A stretch of 63,978 bases of DNA from Streptosporangiaceae bacterium (GCA_030040475.1 JASHTQ010000446.1:1-63978), one strand, 5' to 3'; counted from the first letter of the stretch, positions 52,154-63,493 are shown. The notes: a model not told the origin generated them from the letters alone. Numbers and translations are program-made.

Positions 52154-53290
52154 ATGATACGGAAGACCTCTGGGAAGGTCTTTTCTATCCTGATTGTCTT
52201 TGTCGGCGTGCTCGGCATGACGGCGTCGTGCACCCATGTTTCAACGAATGCAGGCAAGCCTTCTGCCGCGGCGATAGCCGCCAGAATCAGAGCCCTTCTG
52301 AAGGAAGGCAATGGCGCGGCGGCCAATGGTTACTTCGAGGCGGCAAGCCAGGCTCTTGCCGCGGCGGCAGCGGGCGCGGACGACCCTGATTTCTATGACC
52401 TTGGCGAATTGCTGGTCAAGGACGGACTCGGCACTACCATTATCGAGCTAGGCCGCGAGATGAACGGCAAGTGGTACGAATGGAGCGAGCACCGCGCGCC
52501 GTCGTCGGAGCCGGATGCGTACATCCTCGCCTGGCGGAAGATAGTCACGACCATGCGATCGGTGCCCGGCCAGCATTTCAAGTTCCTGTGGACCGTCTAC
52601 CCGACCAACTACTCGGTCGCCGAGGCCTGGCCGGGCGGCGCCTACGTCGACTACATCGGAACCGATATCTTCGACTGGTACGGTGGCGAGCCTAGCGGCA
52701 CCTACCCGCACACCGCATCCGGCGCCCTCGACCACCAGGCAAAATGGCAGCAGATCCTCACCACCGAGCCTGGCGGATTGAATTGGGTGGCCGCATTCTC
52801 CAATGCTACAGGAAAGCCGGTTATCATACCCGAGTGGGGACTCGACTTCCACACGTTCGGCGGTCAGGACGACCCGCAGTTCATCACGAACATGCTGGCG
52901 TGGATGAAAGCCCATAACGCTGTCGGGCTCTACTGGGCGGAGCAGCATGTCACCCCGGTCTCGACGGTCAGCGGTCCGTTGCTGCGCAACCAGGGCGAAT
53001 CGGGACAGTACAATACCGTTGGCGACGTCAACGCCATGGGGGAGCTGATGGGTGGCCGCCTGCAGTATGCGGGGGTTTACCTGCCCGACAACCGCGCGTT
53101 GTCAGATAGCGTGGACCAGCCGGTGCTTGCCCCATGGGAAGGGGCGGGTTACAAGTTGATCCTGAGCGTACCTATGGTCCCCAACCCGCCAGGTATAAAA
53201 TCTTATTCAGGCCCGCCGCAGCCAGGACACAAACAATATCAGCTCGCCGATTACCCAGATGCGGTCGCGGCGCTCAGAAAAGGCGCGTAG
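52154..53290 (+). CDS. GH26-like glycosyl hydrolase lipoprotein with apparently permuted domain order
   Basis: A 378-residue lipoprotein: signal MIRKTSGKVFSILIVFVGVL with lipobox LGMTASC, lipidated Cys at 26. The part at residues 60-265 looks like the middle and end of a GH26-like TIM barrel, with acid/base E102 in IIELGREMNGKWYEWS, YVDYIGTDIFDWYGG, and nucleophile-like E227 in KPVIIPEWGLDFHTFGG. Residues 302-378 (LQYAGVYLPDNRALSDSVDQ, PVLAPWEGAGYKLILSVPMV) instead resemble the N-terminal strands of the same family. So the chain seems circularly permuted. It probably acts on a mannan-like or cell-wall glycan outside the cell. A possible structured leader precedes it. Confidence 0.8.
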   Translation: MIRKTSGKVFSILIVFVGVLGMTASCTHVSTNAGKPSAAAIAARIRALLKEGNGAAANGYFEAASQALAAAAAGADDPDFYDLGELLVKDGLGTTIIELGREMNGKWYEWSEHRAPSSEPDAYILAWRKIVTTMRSVPGQHFKFLWTVYPTNYSVAEAWPGGAYVDYIGTDIFDWYGGEPSGTYPHTASGALDHQAKWQQILTTEPGGLNWVAAFSNATGKPVIIPEWGLDFHTFGGQDDPQFITNMLAWMKAHNAVGLYWAEQHVTPVSTVSGPLLRNQGESGQYNTVGDVNAMGELMGGRLQYAGVYLPDNRALSDSVDQPVLAPWEGAGYKLILSVPMVPNPPGIKSYSGPPQPGHKQYQLADYPDAVAALRKGA

Positions 53291-53307
53291 CTCTTCGGGG
53301 TCTTGCC

Positions 53308-53415
53308 TCACCGTCCAAACGCGCCGGCGTCGCGCAGCGCGGCTGCCCATCGGGTGGCGTTCTCGCGGAAGAACGGCTCCCGGGTGCCCGCGACGACTAC
53401 CAGCAGTGACCCGCC
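53308..53415 (-). pseudogene. fragment of an alpha/beta hydrolase C-terminus
   Basis: The minus strand reads GGSLLVVVAGTREPFFRENA then TRWAAALRDAGAFGR and a stop at 53308-53310. This matches the acid-residue strand and following helix of alpha/beta hydrolases of the esterase D-like kind. The rest of the domain is absent, and the neighbouring frames do not carry it. Confidence 0.6.
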
Positions 53416-53483
53416 TCGGAGCTGCGCACGTTTCAGCTGGACTGTCCCGGGGAGACCGTAACCCTTGGCATCAGGAGGTGGGT

Positions 53484-55070
<1,587 letters not shown>

Positions 55071-55589
55071 CGAGCTTCCCACCACGATCGCGGCGGTCTC
55101 GCCGGGGTGATCGTCGAGGATGTGCACGGCCGCGGCGACGAGCTGTTCGGAGATCATCCCCTGGCGCCGTTCGAAGTGCCAGCGCTCCTCACGGCCTGCC
55201 AGCTGCTCCGCGGCCTGGGCCTGCAGGTCGCGTGCCGTCTGGTCGAAGCTGATCTCCATTTCCGCGATCGCGTCCGCCGACATCATCTCCAAGGTGGTCA
55301 GGTGAGCGACGTAGACCACCTCGATACTGCCCTCGCGGCCGCTCAGCAGGCGGACGGCGGCGTCGAGCGCCCGGACGGCGGGTGCCGAGCCGTCGTACCC
55401 GACGACGAGGTACAGCTTCCCTGCAGAAGGCGGGTTGGTCACGGGAACTCCAGACGGTAGGCAGCAGAGCTGATGGTAGTCCAGCGAACATTCCGCGGAC
55501 ACACGGGCTGCCCCGAATAGCGGTCCTGGCCTGGGGTAATGCGCAGGCACGCGAAGGCCTGCCACCGCCGACAAGCTCCGCCAGCTGCG

Positions 55590-57248
55590 CTAAGGCGCAG
55601 CTGCCCGGTGTCCGGCCGGCTTTTGCTGGGAAACGGCAAGCCAGTGCGTGACGGCTACCGGGTGGGCCGGGTCGGTCAGCTGGCGGACCTTGTCCAGGTG
55701 GTCCTGCTCGCGCTTGGTCACGCGCTCGTGCTGGAGCAGGTGCTCGTCCCAGGAAGCGACCACGAACTCCTCGAGGACCCGGTTCGGGTCGCCGGCCTCC
55801 TGCCAGGCCCGCCAGGAGATCGCACCGGTGCGCCGGCGGCCGTTCCTTATCCCATGCAGGGCGGCCATGAGCTCGTCGCCGTGCCCGGGCTGCGCCTGGT
55901 AGAGGACGCTGACCAGGACCGGGCCGTCCGGCGTCTGGTCCGGGGCCAGCTGCGGCGCGGGCCAGTCTCCCGCGGGCAGCAGCGATTCGGGCGGGATGGA
56001 CCGGAACCGCCAGACCAGGCCGGCCGCCGGGCTGAGGGCCAGCCCGGCGGCGACGATGTCCAGCGTGACCGACAGCCCGGCACGCTCGGCGATCAGGCCC
56101 ATGACGGCGCTGCCGACGGCGCCGCCGCCCTGGAAGACCATCAGGTAGAACGACATGCCCCTGGCCTTGATCCACCGCGGCATCGACAGCTGGTACAGCG
56201 AGCTCAGCGTGGACAGGGCGAGGATCCAGCAGGCCCCCGCGACGACGAGCGCGACCGCGGCCACCGCGGTCAGGTGGGCGTAGGCAAGCAACAGCGTCAC
56301 CGCGGCCATCCCGATCGACCCGGCGGCCAGCAGGGCATCCGGTGACATCCGGGTGCGCAGCCGGGGCAGCAGGGCGGCGCCTGCCACCGCGCCGATCCCG
56401 ACGCTGCCGAGCAGCAGCCCGTAGCCGCCCGAGCCCAGGTGCAGCGCCGAGTGCGCCGTCAGCGGCAGCAGCGCCCAGATAGCGCTGGCGAACACGATGA
56501 ACAGCCCGGCCCGGACCAGGATCGCCCGCAGCACCGGGCTGGCGGCGATGTACCGGCCGCCGGCCCGCACCGCCTCGCCGACGTGCTCGCGCGGCAGCGC
56601 GTCGGGCTGGCGGGTGGAGTGCCAGGCCACCAGCACGCCGATCACGGCGGCAAACGAGGCCGCGTTCACCAGGAAGACAGCGCCGGCGCTGGTGGCCGCG
56701 AGCAGGACGCCGCCGATGGCCGGGCCCACGGCCCTGGCCAGGTTCTGGTTCACCGAGCCGAGGGAGATGGCCTGGACCCGCTCGGCCGGGCTGACAAGCT
56801 CCGGCTGCAGGGTCTGCCAGGTCGGAGAGGTCAGCGCCTGCCCGGTGCCGACCGCGAACACCAGCGCGAGCAGCACCCAGGGCGTGACGAGCCCTGCGAT
56901 GGCAAGCGCGCCGAGGGCGGCGGCCGCGACCAGCATGAACGTCTGCGTGCCCAGCAGGAAGCGGCGCCGGTCCACCAGGTCGCCTGCCGTGCCTGCCACG
57001 ATCGCGAACAGCAGCACCGGCAGGCCCGACGCCGTCTGGACAAGCGCGACGTAGGCGGCCGACCCGGTCAGGGTCAGCATCAGCCACTGCGCGGCCACGG
57101 TCTGCATCCAGCCGCCGATGTTGGAGACGAACTGACCGGCCCACATGGCCGCGAACAGCCGGTGCCGGAACGGCGACCACGCGGACGCGGGCGGAGCGTC
57201 CTGCTCGCCCCGCCCGCTGACCGTGGCGGGCTGATCGGCGCTCGTCAC
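55590..57248 (-). CDS. MFS transporter with C-terminal antibiotic-biosynthesis-monooxygenase-like domain
   Basis: A 552-residue fusion. Residues about 25-420 form an MFS exporter of the enterobactin exporter-like (MFS_3) type, with WAGQFVSNIGGWMQTVAAQW, GTAGDLVDRRRFLLGTQTFM (loop 2-3 motif), PELVSPAERVQAISLGSVNQ, NLARAVGPAIGGVLLA. The C-terminal 110 residues (VLVSVLYQAQPGHGDELMAA, AWQEAGDPNRVLEEFVVASW) resemble the ABM dimeric ferredoxin-like fold. This fusion is recurrent in actinobacteria. The start GTG 57248 overlaps the stop of the upstream gene (GTGA). It probably exports a substrate handled by the operon's enzymes. Confidence 0.92.
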   Translation of the reverse strand: MTSADQPATVSGRGEQDAPPASAWSPFRHRLFAAMWAGQFVSNIGGWMQTVAAQWLMLTLTGSAAYVALVQTASGLPVLLFAIVAGTAGDLVDRRRFLLGTQTFMLVAAAALGALAIAGLVTPWVLLALVFAVGTGQALTSPTWQTLQPELVSPAERVQAISLGSVNQNLARAVGPAIGGVLLAATSAGAVFLVNAASFAAVIGVLVAWHSTRQPDALPREHVGEAVRAGGRYIAASPVLRAILVRAGLFIVFASAIWALLPLTAHSALHLGSGGYGLLLGSVGIGAVAGAALLPRLRTRMSPDALLAAGSIGMAAVTLLLAYAHLTAVAAVALVVAGACWILALSTLSSLYQLSMPRWIKARGMSFYLMVFQGGGAVGSAVMGLIAERAGLSVTLDIVAAGLALSPAAGLVWRFRSIPPESLLPAGDWPAPQLAPDQTPDGPVLVSVLYQAQPGHGDELMAALHGIRNGRRRTGAISWRAWQEAGDPNRVLEEFVVASWDEHLLQHERVTKREQDHLDKVRQLTDPAHPVAVTHWLAVSQQKPAGHRAAAP

Positions 57249-57655
57249 GGCGAGCTGGCGGGCGCGACGGTGCGGCGGGAAATGCGCCAGGAACTGTCTT
57301 CGTGCCGGAGTTCCTGGGTAATCCGCGCGGCGGCGCGGATGCCGGGCGGCGCGGCCGGGTCGGCCAGGTCGATGATCAGCAGCACGGATCGCGTCACCGC
57401 CTGATCGTCGGACGAACTGGGTTCGATGACCGGGTTGAGGGTGAGATGGAGCGTGGCCGGGCCCTCGGCGGCCCAGATCGGCCCGACCGACGCCCGCATC
57501 GCCTCACGGCCCGAGTGCCGCCCCTGGGTCCCGTCCAGCACCGCGTCGGGAGTGAACAGGGCGACGTAGGCGTCGGCGTCCCGCCGGCTGGCCGCCTCGT
57601 CCGCGCGGGTTATGACGTCGAGGATGGCGAGCCGGTCGGCCGCGGAAAGGGTCAT
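57245..57655 (-). CDS. SnoaL/NTF2-like protein
   Basis: A 136-residue NTF2-like fold protein from ATG 57655, chosen because it overlaps the acetamidase stop (ATGA); ATG 57667 is an alternative. Markers are LSAADRLAILDVITRADEAA, RRDADAYVALFTPDAVLDG and the final strand DSSWRISRRTVAP. Such proteins are cyclases, isomerases or dehydratases, or simply ligand-binding. It is sandwiched by coupling overlaps in the minus-strand operon, so it likely acts on the same compound. Confidence 0.88.
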   Translation of the reverse strand: MTLSAADRLAILDVITRADEAASRRDADAYVALFTPDAVLDGTQGRHSGREAMRASVGPIWAAEGPATLHLTLNPVIEPSSSDDQAVTRSVLLIIDLADPAAPPGIRAAARITQELRHEDSSWRISRRTVAPASSP

Positions 57656-58644
57656 GGCCGCAGCCATGAGGCGATCCGGGCGCGGAGGTCGTCCGGGAAG
57701 ATGCTCTTGGGGATGACCGCATGCACCGCCTTCGGCGGGATCGAGGTGTAGGCCGAGCCGGTCTGGTTGGCGTACTGCGTCACCCGGAAGCTGACCGCCA
57801 TGCTGGCCAGCGCGTACGCCTCAGGTCCCGTGATACCGGCCGCGGCGGGCAGCCAGTAGATGACCTCCCGCAGGCAGGCCACCAGCGCGTCATCCAGGCT
57901 GGCCGCGAACGCCACCACGATCCAGGCGTCCCGCGTCTCGCCGAGCGGCCCGCGCAGCGCGACCTGGCGGTGCAGGTCGTAGCGGATCTCCAGGTTCTCC
58001 GCGGCGGTCTCGATCGCGGTCTGGTCGACCACCCCGTCGCCTTGCAGCGCGTGCACGTCACCGATCCAGACCCGGCCGCCGGGCTTGGCCACCGGCAGGA
58101 ACAGGTGGCTGCCGACGCCGAGGTCGCGCAGCACCAGGTTGCCGCCGTAGCTGCCGGACACGATCGCGCTGACCGGCTGCTCGCCGACCGGCTCGGCCGC
58201 CACCACGCCGAGAAACGGGGCCATCGCCAGCGTGATCCCGTGCTCATAGGCGGCCACCGTGCGGGCCTCGTCGAACGTGAAGTAGTGCACGTACGGCTCG
58301 GCGAAGTCATGCGGCAGCGCTCCCACGCCGAGCGGGAAGGAGTTCCACCCCCAGCCGATCGTGCGCAGCGCGGTGATGCTGACCTCGATCACGTCGCCGG
58401 GCTGCGCGCCGGCCACCTCCACCGGCCCGAGCATCGAATACGGGCCGTTCGGGTAGCGGTGCCGCAGCGGTTCCCTGTCGGCGAAGCTCATGCCGAACTT
58501 CGCCTCGTTCCCCCAGTGCGTCCAGGTGTTCGGGTAGCGGACCGTGTCCCCGGGCCCGATCACGGCTACCGGCTTGGCCGCGGGATCTAGGTAGCCAGAC
58601 CGGACGGTGTCCCGCGTCGACTCGACCGTGTGCGTGTTCGTCAC
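57652..58644 (-). CDS. acetamidase/formamidase family protein
   Basis: A 330-residue member of the FmdA_AmdA family, which hydrolyses small amides to ammonia and carboxylates using a metal-dependent beta-rich fold. Diagnostic blocks are GPGDTVRYPNTWTHWGNEAK, GPVEVAGAQPGDVIEVSITA, FLGVVAAEPVG, VSGSYGGNLVLRDLGVGSHL, LPVAKPGGRVWIGDVHALQG and DGVVDQTAIETAAE. It is in the middle of the operon, coupled to the SnoaL-like gene. The operon thus likely uses an amide or related compound. Confidence 0.92.
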   Translation of the reverse strand: MTNTHTVESTRDTVRSGYLDPAAKPVAVIGPGDTVRYPNTWTHWGNEAKFGMSFADREPLRHRYPNGPYSMLGPVEVAGAQPGDVIEVSITALRTIGWGWNSFPLGVGALPHDFAEPYVHYFTFDEARTVAAYEHGITLAMAPFLGVVAAEPVGEQPVSAIVSGSYGGNLVLRDLGVGSHLFLPVAKPGGRVWIGDVHALQGDGVVDQTAIETAAENLEIRYDLHRQVALRGPLGETRDAWIVVAFAASLDDALVACLREVIYWLPAAAGITGPEAYALASMAVSFRVTQYANQTGSAYTSIPPKAVHAVIPKSIFPDDLRARIASWLRP

Positions 58645-58665
58645 TAGTCGAATGGTCCCTTCTGC

Positions 58666-59529
58666 TCAGGTGAACCGCTTGATGAAGTCCAGCGCCGTGC
58701 CGGCGACCTCGGCCCACCCGCTGTCGATGACCAGCGAGTGACCGCGGCCCCGAATCTCGGTGAACTCGGTCACACCAGGATTATCTTCCTGTCGTTTGTA
58801 GGCCGCGTGGGAGATGGCGCGCGGGACGGTGTTGTCCTTTCCGCCGGAGATGATCAGCAGCGGGCCGCGATCCGGGTTGCGCGTGTCCACCCGGGCCTCG
58901 GTCTTGGGGTTGAGGTTGGCGGTGGCGGCCTGGAACAGCGGGGCGCCCGACGCGGGGACCGCGAACGTGTCGTACAACTGGCGTGCCTCGTCCTCGCCGA
59001 CGGCATTGGCAAAGGCGTACCGGAACTGCTCCAGCGTCAGCGGGACGGCCCGGTGCCTGTTGGCCGGGTTGCCGATGACGGGGAACGCGGCCCGCAGCGA
59101 TGACAGGGGCAGCGGCAGGACGCCGCGGAACGGTGCGGCGTCGATGGCCACGGTGGCGGCCGACAGGCCGCGGCCGGCGACGATCTGCGCGAGCAGGCCG
59201 CCGAAGGAGTGGCCGATCACCGCGGGCCTGCGGGTCAGCGTGCCGATCACCGCCGAGTAGTGATCGGCGACCTGGCCGACCGTCTTGCCCGCGAAGACGC
59301 CGGGATCGGCGATCGCCTCGGCCACCGTGTCCGGGTCGTCCGGCCAGCCGGGGCTGACCGGCGCGTACCCGGCCTCCTGGAACAGCCGGGCCCACCGGTC
59401 CCAGCTCGACGGGAGCAGCCACAGCCCGTGGATGAACACCACGGGCACCCGGCCGGACGCATTCGCCTGCGCCACCTGCTCCTGGACACCGGCGACCGGT
59501 GCCGGGCCGGCGTTTGCCTGCTCGCTCAC
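58666..59529 (-). CDS. alpha/beta hydrolase
   Basis: A 287-residue hydrolase. Oxyanion region PVVFIHGLWLLPSSWDRWAR, nucleophile S108 in AVIGHSFGGLLAQIVAG, then LLIISGGKDNTVPRAISHAA (acid) and IRGRGHSLVIDSGWAEVA (His). No signal peptide. It lies 3 bp after the first hydrolase of the operon and 21 bp before the amidase. The specific ester or amide substrate is unknown. Confidence 0.92.
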   Translation of the reverse strand: MSEQANAGPAPVAGVQEQVAQANASGRVPVVFIHGLWLLPSSWDRWARLFQEAGYAPVSPGWPDDPDTVAEAIADPGVFAGKTVGQVADHYSAVIGTLTRRPAVIGHSFGGLLAQIVAGRGLSAATVAIDAAPFRGVLPLPLSSLRAAFPVIGNPANRHRAVPLTLEQFRYAFANAVGEDEARQLYDTFAVPASGAPLFQAATANLNPKTEARVDTRNPDRGPLLIISGGKDNTVPRAISHAAYKRQEDNPGVTEFTEIRGRGHSLVIDSGWAEVAGTALDFIKRFT

Positions 59530-59532
59530 CCG

Positions 59533-60501
59533 CTACTCGCCTTCGTTCCACAAGATGGCGCGGAGGAACTCTCCGCCCTGGGCGGTCGCGGCCCGGGCGG
59601 CGTGGGTGTCGCGCAGGGCGTTCAGCATCACGAAGTCGTGGATGGTGCCGTTGTAGCGCACCGAGGTGACAGGGACCCCGGCCGCGCGCAGGTGCGCGGC
59701 GTAGGCCTCGCCCTCGTCCCTGAGCACGTCGGCTTCCCCGTTGATGACCAGGGCCGGAGGCAGCCCGGCCAGGTCGGCGGCGGTGGCCCGCAGCGGGGAG
59801 GCGGTGATCTCGGCCCGCTGCGCCTGGTCGGTGGTGTACTGGTCCCAGAACCATTGCATGGCGTCGCGGCGCAGCCAGTAGCCGGTCGCGAACTGGTGGT
59901 AGGAGCCGGTGTCGAAGCTGGCGTCGGTGACCGGGTAGTACAGCAGCTGCCCGGCCAGCCGCGGCCCGCCGCGCTGCCTGGCCATCAGGGTGACGGCGGC
60001 GGCCATGTTGCCGCCGACCGAGTCGCCGGCCACCGCGATTCGGCCGGGGTCCAGGTCGTGGGCGGCGCCGTCGCTAGCGATCCACTTCAGCACCACGTAG
60101 ATCTGCTCGATGGCCACCGGGTACCTGGCCTCGGGGGACAGGCTGTAGCTGGTGAACACGGTGGCGGCCTCGGCGCGGGTGGTCAGCTCCCTGACCAGCC
60201 GGTCGTGGGTGTGCGCGTCGCCGAACACCCACCCGGCGCCGTGGGTATACAAGACGGCAGGCAGCACGCCGGCCGAGCCCGCGGGCCGGTAGATCGAGAT
60301 CTGCACCTCGCCGGTCGGCCCGCCCGGCACGGTCAGGTCCTGGCGGGCGGCGGCCGGGTCGGGGAAGTCGCCGTCCTGGGCGGCGTCCACGGTGCGGCGG
60401 CCCTCCTCGACCGGGAGATCGAAAAGGAACGGCGGCTCGGCGGTCGCCTCGACGAAGGCCTGCGCGGCCGTTTCAAGTACCGGGGCTTGTGGTGTGCTCA
60501 T
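59533..60501 (-). CDS. HSL-type alpha/beta hydrolase (esterase)
   Basis: A 322-residue hormone-sensitive-lipase family esterase. The oxyanion motif reads H87-G-A-G90 in LYTHGAGWVFGDAHTHDR; most members have HGGG, and the third position is Ala here. The nucleophile is S161 in IAVAGDSVGGNMAAAVTLM, the acid is in ALVINGEADVLRDEGEAYA and the His in YNGTIHDFVMLNALRD. It is the first gene of the operon, and its start lies 3 bp after a perfect dyad (60504-60516). Confidence 0.93.
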   Translation of the reverse strand: MSTPQAPVLETAAQAFVEATAEPPFLFDLPVEEGRRTVDAAQDGDFPDPAAARQDLTVPGGPTGEVQISIYRPAGSAGVLPAVLYTHGAGWVFGDAHTHDRLVRELTTRAEAATVFTSYSLSPEARYPVAIEQIYVVLKWIASDGAAHDLDPGRIAVAGDSVGGNMAAAVTLMARQRGGPRLAGQLLYYPVTDASFDTGSYHQFATGYWLRRDAMQWFWDQYTTDQAQRAEITASPLRATAADLAGLPPALVINGEADVLRDEGEAYAAHLRAAGVPVTSVRYNGTIHDFVMLNALRDTHAARAATAQGGEFLRAILWNEGE

Positions 60502-60503
60502 GC

Positions 60504-60550
60504 GTCAACTGTTGACCAGGCGCGTCTTGGCGTCATCAGTCGTTGACTGA
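60504..60550. promoter_or_regulatory. two palindromes in the divergent regulator/operon region
   Basis: GTCAAC-T-GTTGAC (60504-60516) is a perfect 6-bp dyad touching the 5' end of the esterase gene. TCAGTC-GTT-GACTGA (60536-60550) is a second perfect dyad. Both contain GTTGAC, so they may be repeated sites of the divergent LuxR regulator. The first would block translation start or promoter access of the operon. Confidence 0.55.
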
Positions 60551-60625
60551 GCCCGGCGACTGAATTTTGGCAGTCCGGGCCGGAGGCTGCGATGATCGGA
60601 TCGCCATGCCGATGACGAGCCGACC

Positions 60626-63400
60626 GTGAGCGCGGGCGCTGAGCTGGCCCCCGATGGCGGCCGGGAACCTGCCGTCCTGCTCGGCCGTGAGCGTGAGGTG
60701 GCGGCGCTAACCGCCATCCTGGACCAGGCGGTGCTCGGCCACGGCTCCGCGATGCTGGTGCGAGGGGAAGCCGGTATCGGCAAGACGACCTTGCTTGCGC
60801 AGGCGCGGCGGCTTGCGGAGCAGCGCGGCCTGCAGGTGCTCACCTGCAGCGGGGTCCGGACCGAGGCGAACCTGCCGTTCGCGGGGCTGCACCAGCTGCT
60901 GCGGCCGGTCCTGTCCTTCCTGCCCGGTCTTCCCGCCGACCAGGAGGACCTGCTGCGCGCCGCGCTGGGACTGGATGACAGCGTGCTTGCCGACCTGTAC
61001 CGGGTGGCCCTGGCCACGCTGGAGCTGCTTGCCGCGGTGGCGGCGAAGGTGCCGGTGCTTGTCGTGGCCGACGACGCGCACTGGCTCGACCGTCCCTCCG
61101 CCGATGTTCTCGCTTTCGTCAGCCGGCGGGTCTCGGCCGAGCCGATCGCCGTCGTGCTGTCGGTTCGCGACGGCACCGGCGATCCTTTCGAGTCGGCCGG
61201 CCTGCCCTGCATTGCCGTCGGTGCCCTGGATAGGGGATCGGCTCAGGCGCTGCTGGTCCGGGTCGCCCCCGACCTGGCCGGCGAGGCGCGCAGGCGGCTG
61301 CTTGGCGAAGCGGAGGGCAATCCGCTCGCCCTGGTAGAGCTTCCCGCCGCGGTCAGGTCGGCAGCGCCGATCCCCGGCCGTCTGCCGGTCGGCGACCTGC
61401 TCCGCCGGTCCTTCACCGCCCGGGTGACCGAGCTGCCGGATCCGGCGCGCCTGCTGCTGTCGGCGGCCGCCGCGGACGCGGGTTGCAGCCTCTCCGAACT
61501 GTGCGCGGCGGCCAGCGCCGTAGCCGGGCGCCCGGTGACGGAGGCCGACATCCAGCCCGCGATCGACGCCCGCCTGGTCCGGCTCGACGGCGACCGGGTC
61601 GTCTTCAGCCATCCGCTGATCGCCTCGGCCATCTACCAGTCCCTGACGGTGGGCGACCGGCAGCGGATCCACCGGGCGCTTGCGCAGGTCATCCCGCCCG
61701 GGGACGACCGCCGGGTCTGGCACCTGGCCGCGTCGGTGCTCGGACCTGACGACTGCGTCGGCACCGAGCTGGAGGCGCTGGCCGACCGGGCCGCCCGAAG
61801 GGGAGCGGTCGCGGTGTCCATCGCCGCGCTGGACCGTGCCGCCGCGTTGCTGACCGACAAGGCCAGGCAGGCCGACCTGATGCTGCGCGCGGCGGAGCTG
61901 GCCGCCGAGCTCGGCCGGGGTCAGCTCGCCCTGGACCTGCTGGCCCGCGCCGACATCGGGCAGATCGAGCCCTCCGGTCATGCCCGCGGGCTGATCATCC
62001 GCGAGGCGGTGCGCACCGGCCCGGCCGACGAGGGCCCCCCGGTGAGCGAGCTGGTGGCCGCCGCGCGGGATACCCGGGCGGCAGGCGACGTCGGCCTGGC
62101 GGCGGCGGTGCTGTGGGCGGCGGCGTCCAGATGCTGGTGGACATCTGCGCGGCGCCAGGACCGCCGCGCCGTCGTCGAGGCCGTCCGGGAGCTGGACCTG
62201 TCGGCTGACGACCCGCGCCGCATCGCCATCCTGTCCTACACGGTCAGCCGCGAACAGCGGCCTGACCTGCGCCGCGACATGATGCTGGCCGGTCCGGGGC
62301 AGGGCGACCTGGCCAGCCTGCGGCTGCGCGCCAGCGCGGCGGAGAACCTCGGCGACCACGCCCGGGCGGCCGGGCTATTCGCCGTCGCGGTGCGGCTGGC
62401 CCGCAGGCAGGGACGCCTCGGCGTCATCGCCCGGCTGCAGGCCCTGCAGGCCTGGGCCTCGCTGTGGTCGGCTGACCTGGACACGGCGGACATCCTGGCC
62501 AGCGAGACCGAACGGCTGGGCAGCGAGCTTGGCCAGCCGATGTGGCACGGGGCCGCGGTGCTCGAGCTGAACCTGATCACCGCGCTGCGCGGCGACTACG
62601 CACCCGCCAGACGGCGGCTGCTTGCCGCGCTGGACAGCGAGGAAATCCGCGATGTCCGGCTCTACCACGCCATGGCGCTGTATGCGCTCAGCGTCGCCGC
62701 GCTGGGCGTCGGCCAGTTCCACGACGCCTACGCGTTCCTGCGGCGGATCGCGGACCCCGCCGACCCGGTCTCGCACTACGGCGCCTGCCAGTGGCTCGTC
62801 GGCGACCTTGCCGAAGCCGCGGCAAGCACCGGCCGGGGCGAGCAGGACGCTCCGCTGATCGCCGAGCTGGCCAGCGACCTGCGCGACCACCCGACGCTGG
62901 CGGTCCAGTACTCGGTGCTGTACGCCGACGTCATGCTCGCCAGCGACCAGACGGCACCGGCCAGGTTCGAGGCCGCCCTGGCCGTCGACCCGGGCGGCGC
63001 CCGCCTGGCCGAAGCCCGGCTGCACCTGGCCTACGGTTCCTGGCTGCGGCGGCACCGCCGGATGCGCGAGGCGAGGATCGCGCTCACCCGCGCTCACGAC
63101 ACGTTCACCAGCCTCGGCACCAGCGGCTTCGCCTACCGCGCCACCAGGGAACTGCACGCGGCGGGCGGCCCGCGCCGACCGCCAGGACACGGCGACGGGC
63201 CCCGGCTCACCCCGCAGGAACTGCAGATCGCGCAGCTCGCCGCCCGGGGCCTGTCCAACAGGCAGATCGGCGAGCAGCTGTTCCTTTCCCACCGCACGGT
63301 CGGATCCCACCTGTACCACCTGTTCCCCAAGCTCGGGATCACCACCCGGAGCCAGCTGGCGGATGCCCTGAAGTCAGCCGGACGGGCGAACCCGGAGTAG
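60626..63400 (+). CDS. LuxR-family AAA regulator (LAL-type)
   Basis: A 924-residue large ATP-binding LuxR regulator from GTG 60626. N-terminal STAND-like ATPase with Walker A GEAGIGKTT at about residues 47-55 and Walker B VLVVADDAHWLD near 143-154. The middle, about 350-840, is a helical TPR-like region (ALDRAAALLTDKARQADLML). The C-terminal HTH is LTPQELQIAQLAARGLSNRQ, IGEQLFLSHRTVGSHLYHLF. Such LALs activate catabolic or antibiotic genes in response to a ligand. It is divergent from the hydrolase/amidase operon and likely controls it. Confidence 0.94.
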   Translation: MSAGAELAPDGGREPAVLLGREREVAALTAILDQAVLGHGSAMLVRGEAGIGKTTLLAQARRLAEQRGLQVLTCSGVRTEANLPFAGLHQLLRPVLSFLPGLPADQEDLLRAALGLDDSVLADLYRVALATLELLAAVAAKVPVLVVADDAHWLDRPSADVLAFVSRRVSAEPIAVVLSVRDGTGDPFESAGLPCIAVGALDRGSAQALLVRVAPDLAGEARRRLLGEAEGNPLALVELPAAVRSAAPIPGRLPVGDLLRRSFTARVTELPDPARLLLSAAAADAGCSLSELCAAASAVAGRPVTEADIQPAIDARLVRLDGDRVVFSHPLIASAIYQSLTVGDRQRIHRALAQVIPPGDDRRVWHLAASVLGPDDCVGTELEALADRAARRGAVAVSIAALDRAAALLTDKARQADLMLRAAELAAELGRGQLALDLLARADIGQIEPSGHARGLIIREAVRTGPADEGPPVSELVAAARDTRAAGDVGLAAAVLWAAASRCWWTSARRQDRRAVVEAVRELDLSADDPRRIAILSYTVSREQRPDLRRDMMLAGPGQGDLASLRLRASAAENLGDHARAAGLFAVAVRLARRQGRLGVIARLQALQAWASLWSADLDTADILASETERLGSELGQPMWHGAAVLELNLITALRGDYAPARRRLLAALDSEEIRDVRLYHAMALYALSVAALGVGQFHDAYAFLRRIADPADPVSHYGACQWLVGDLAEAAASTGRGEQDAPLIAELASDLRDHPTLAVQYSVLYADVMLASDQTAPARFEAALAVDPGGARLAEARLHLAYGSWLRRHRRMREARIALTRAHDTFTSLGTSGFAYRATRELHAAGGPRRPPGHGDGPRLTPQELQIAQLAARGLSNRQIGEQLFLSHRTVGSHLYHLFPKLGITTRSQLADALKSAGRANPE

Positions 63401-63493
63401 CCATGGACCGTCACCGATAGCCGATCTGACGATGTGGGACCGGCCAGCGGCGAGCACGATTACTGCGCCCATTCACGAACGAAAGGCTGCCCT

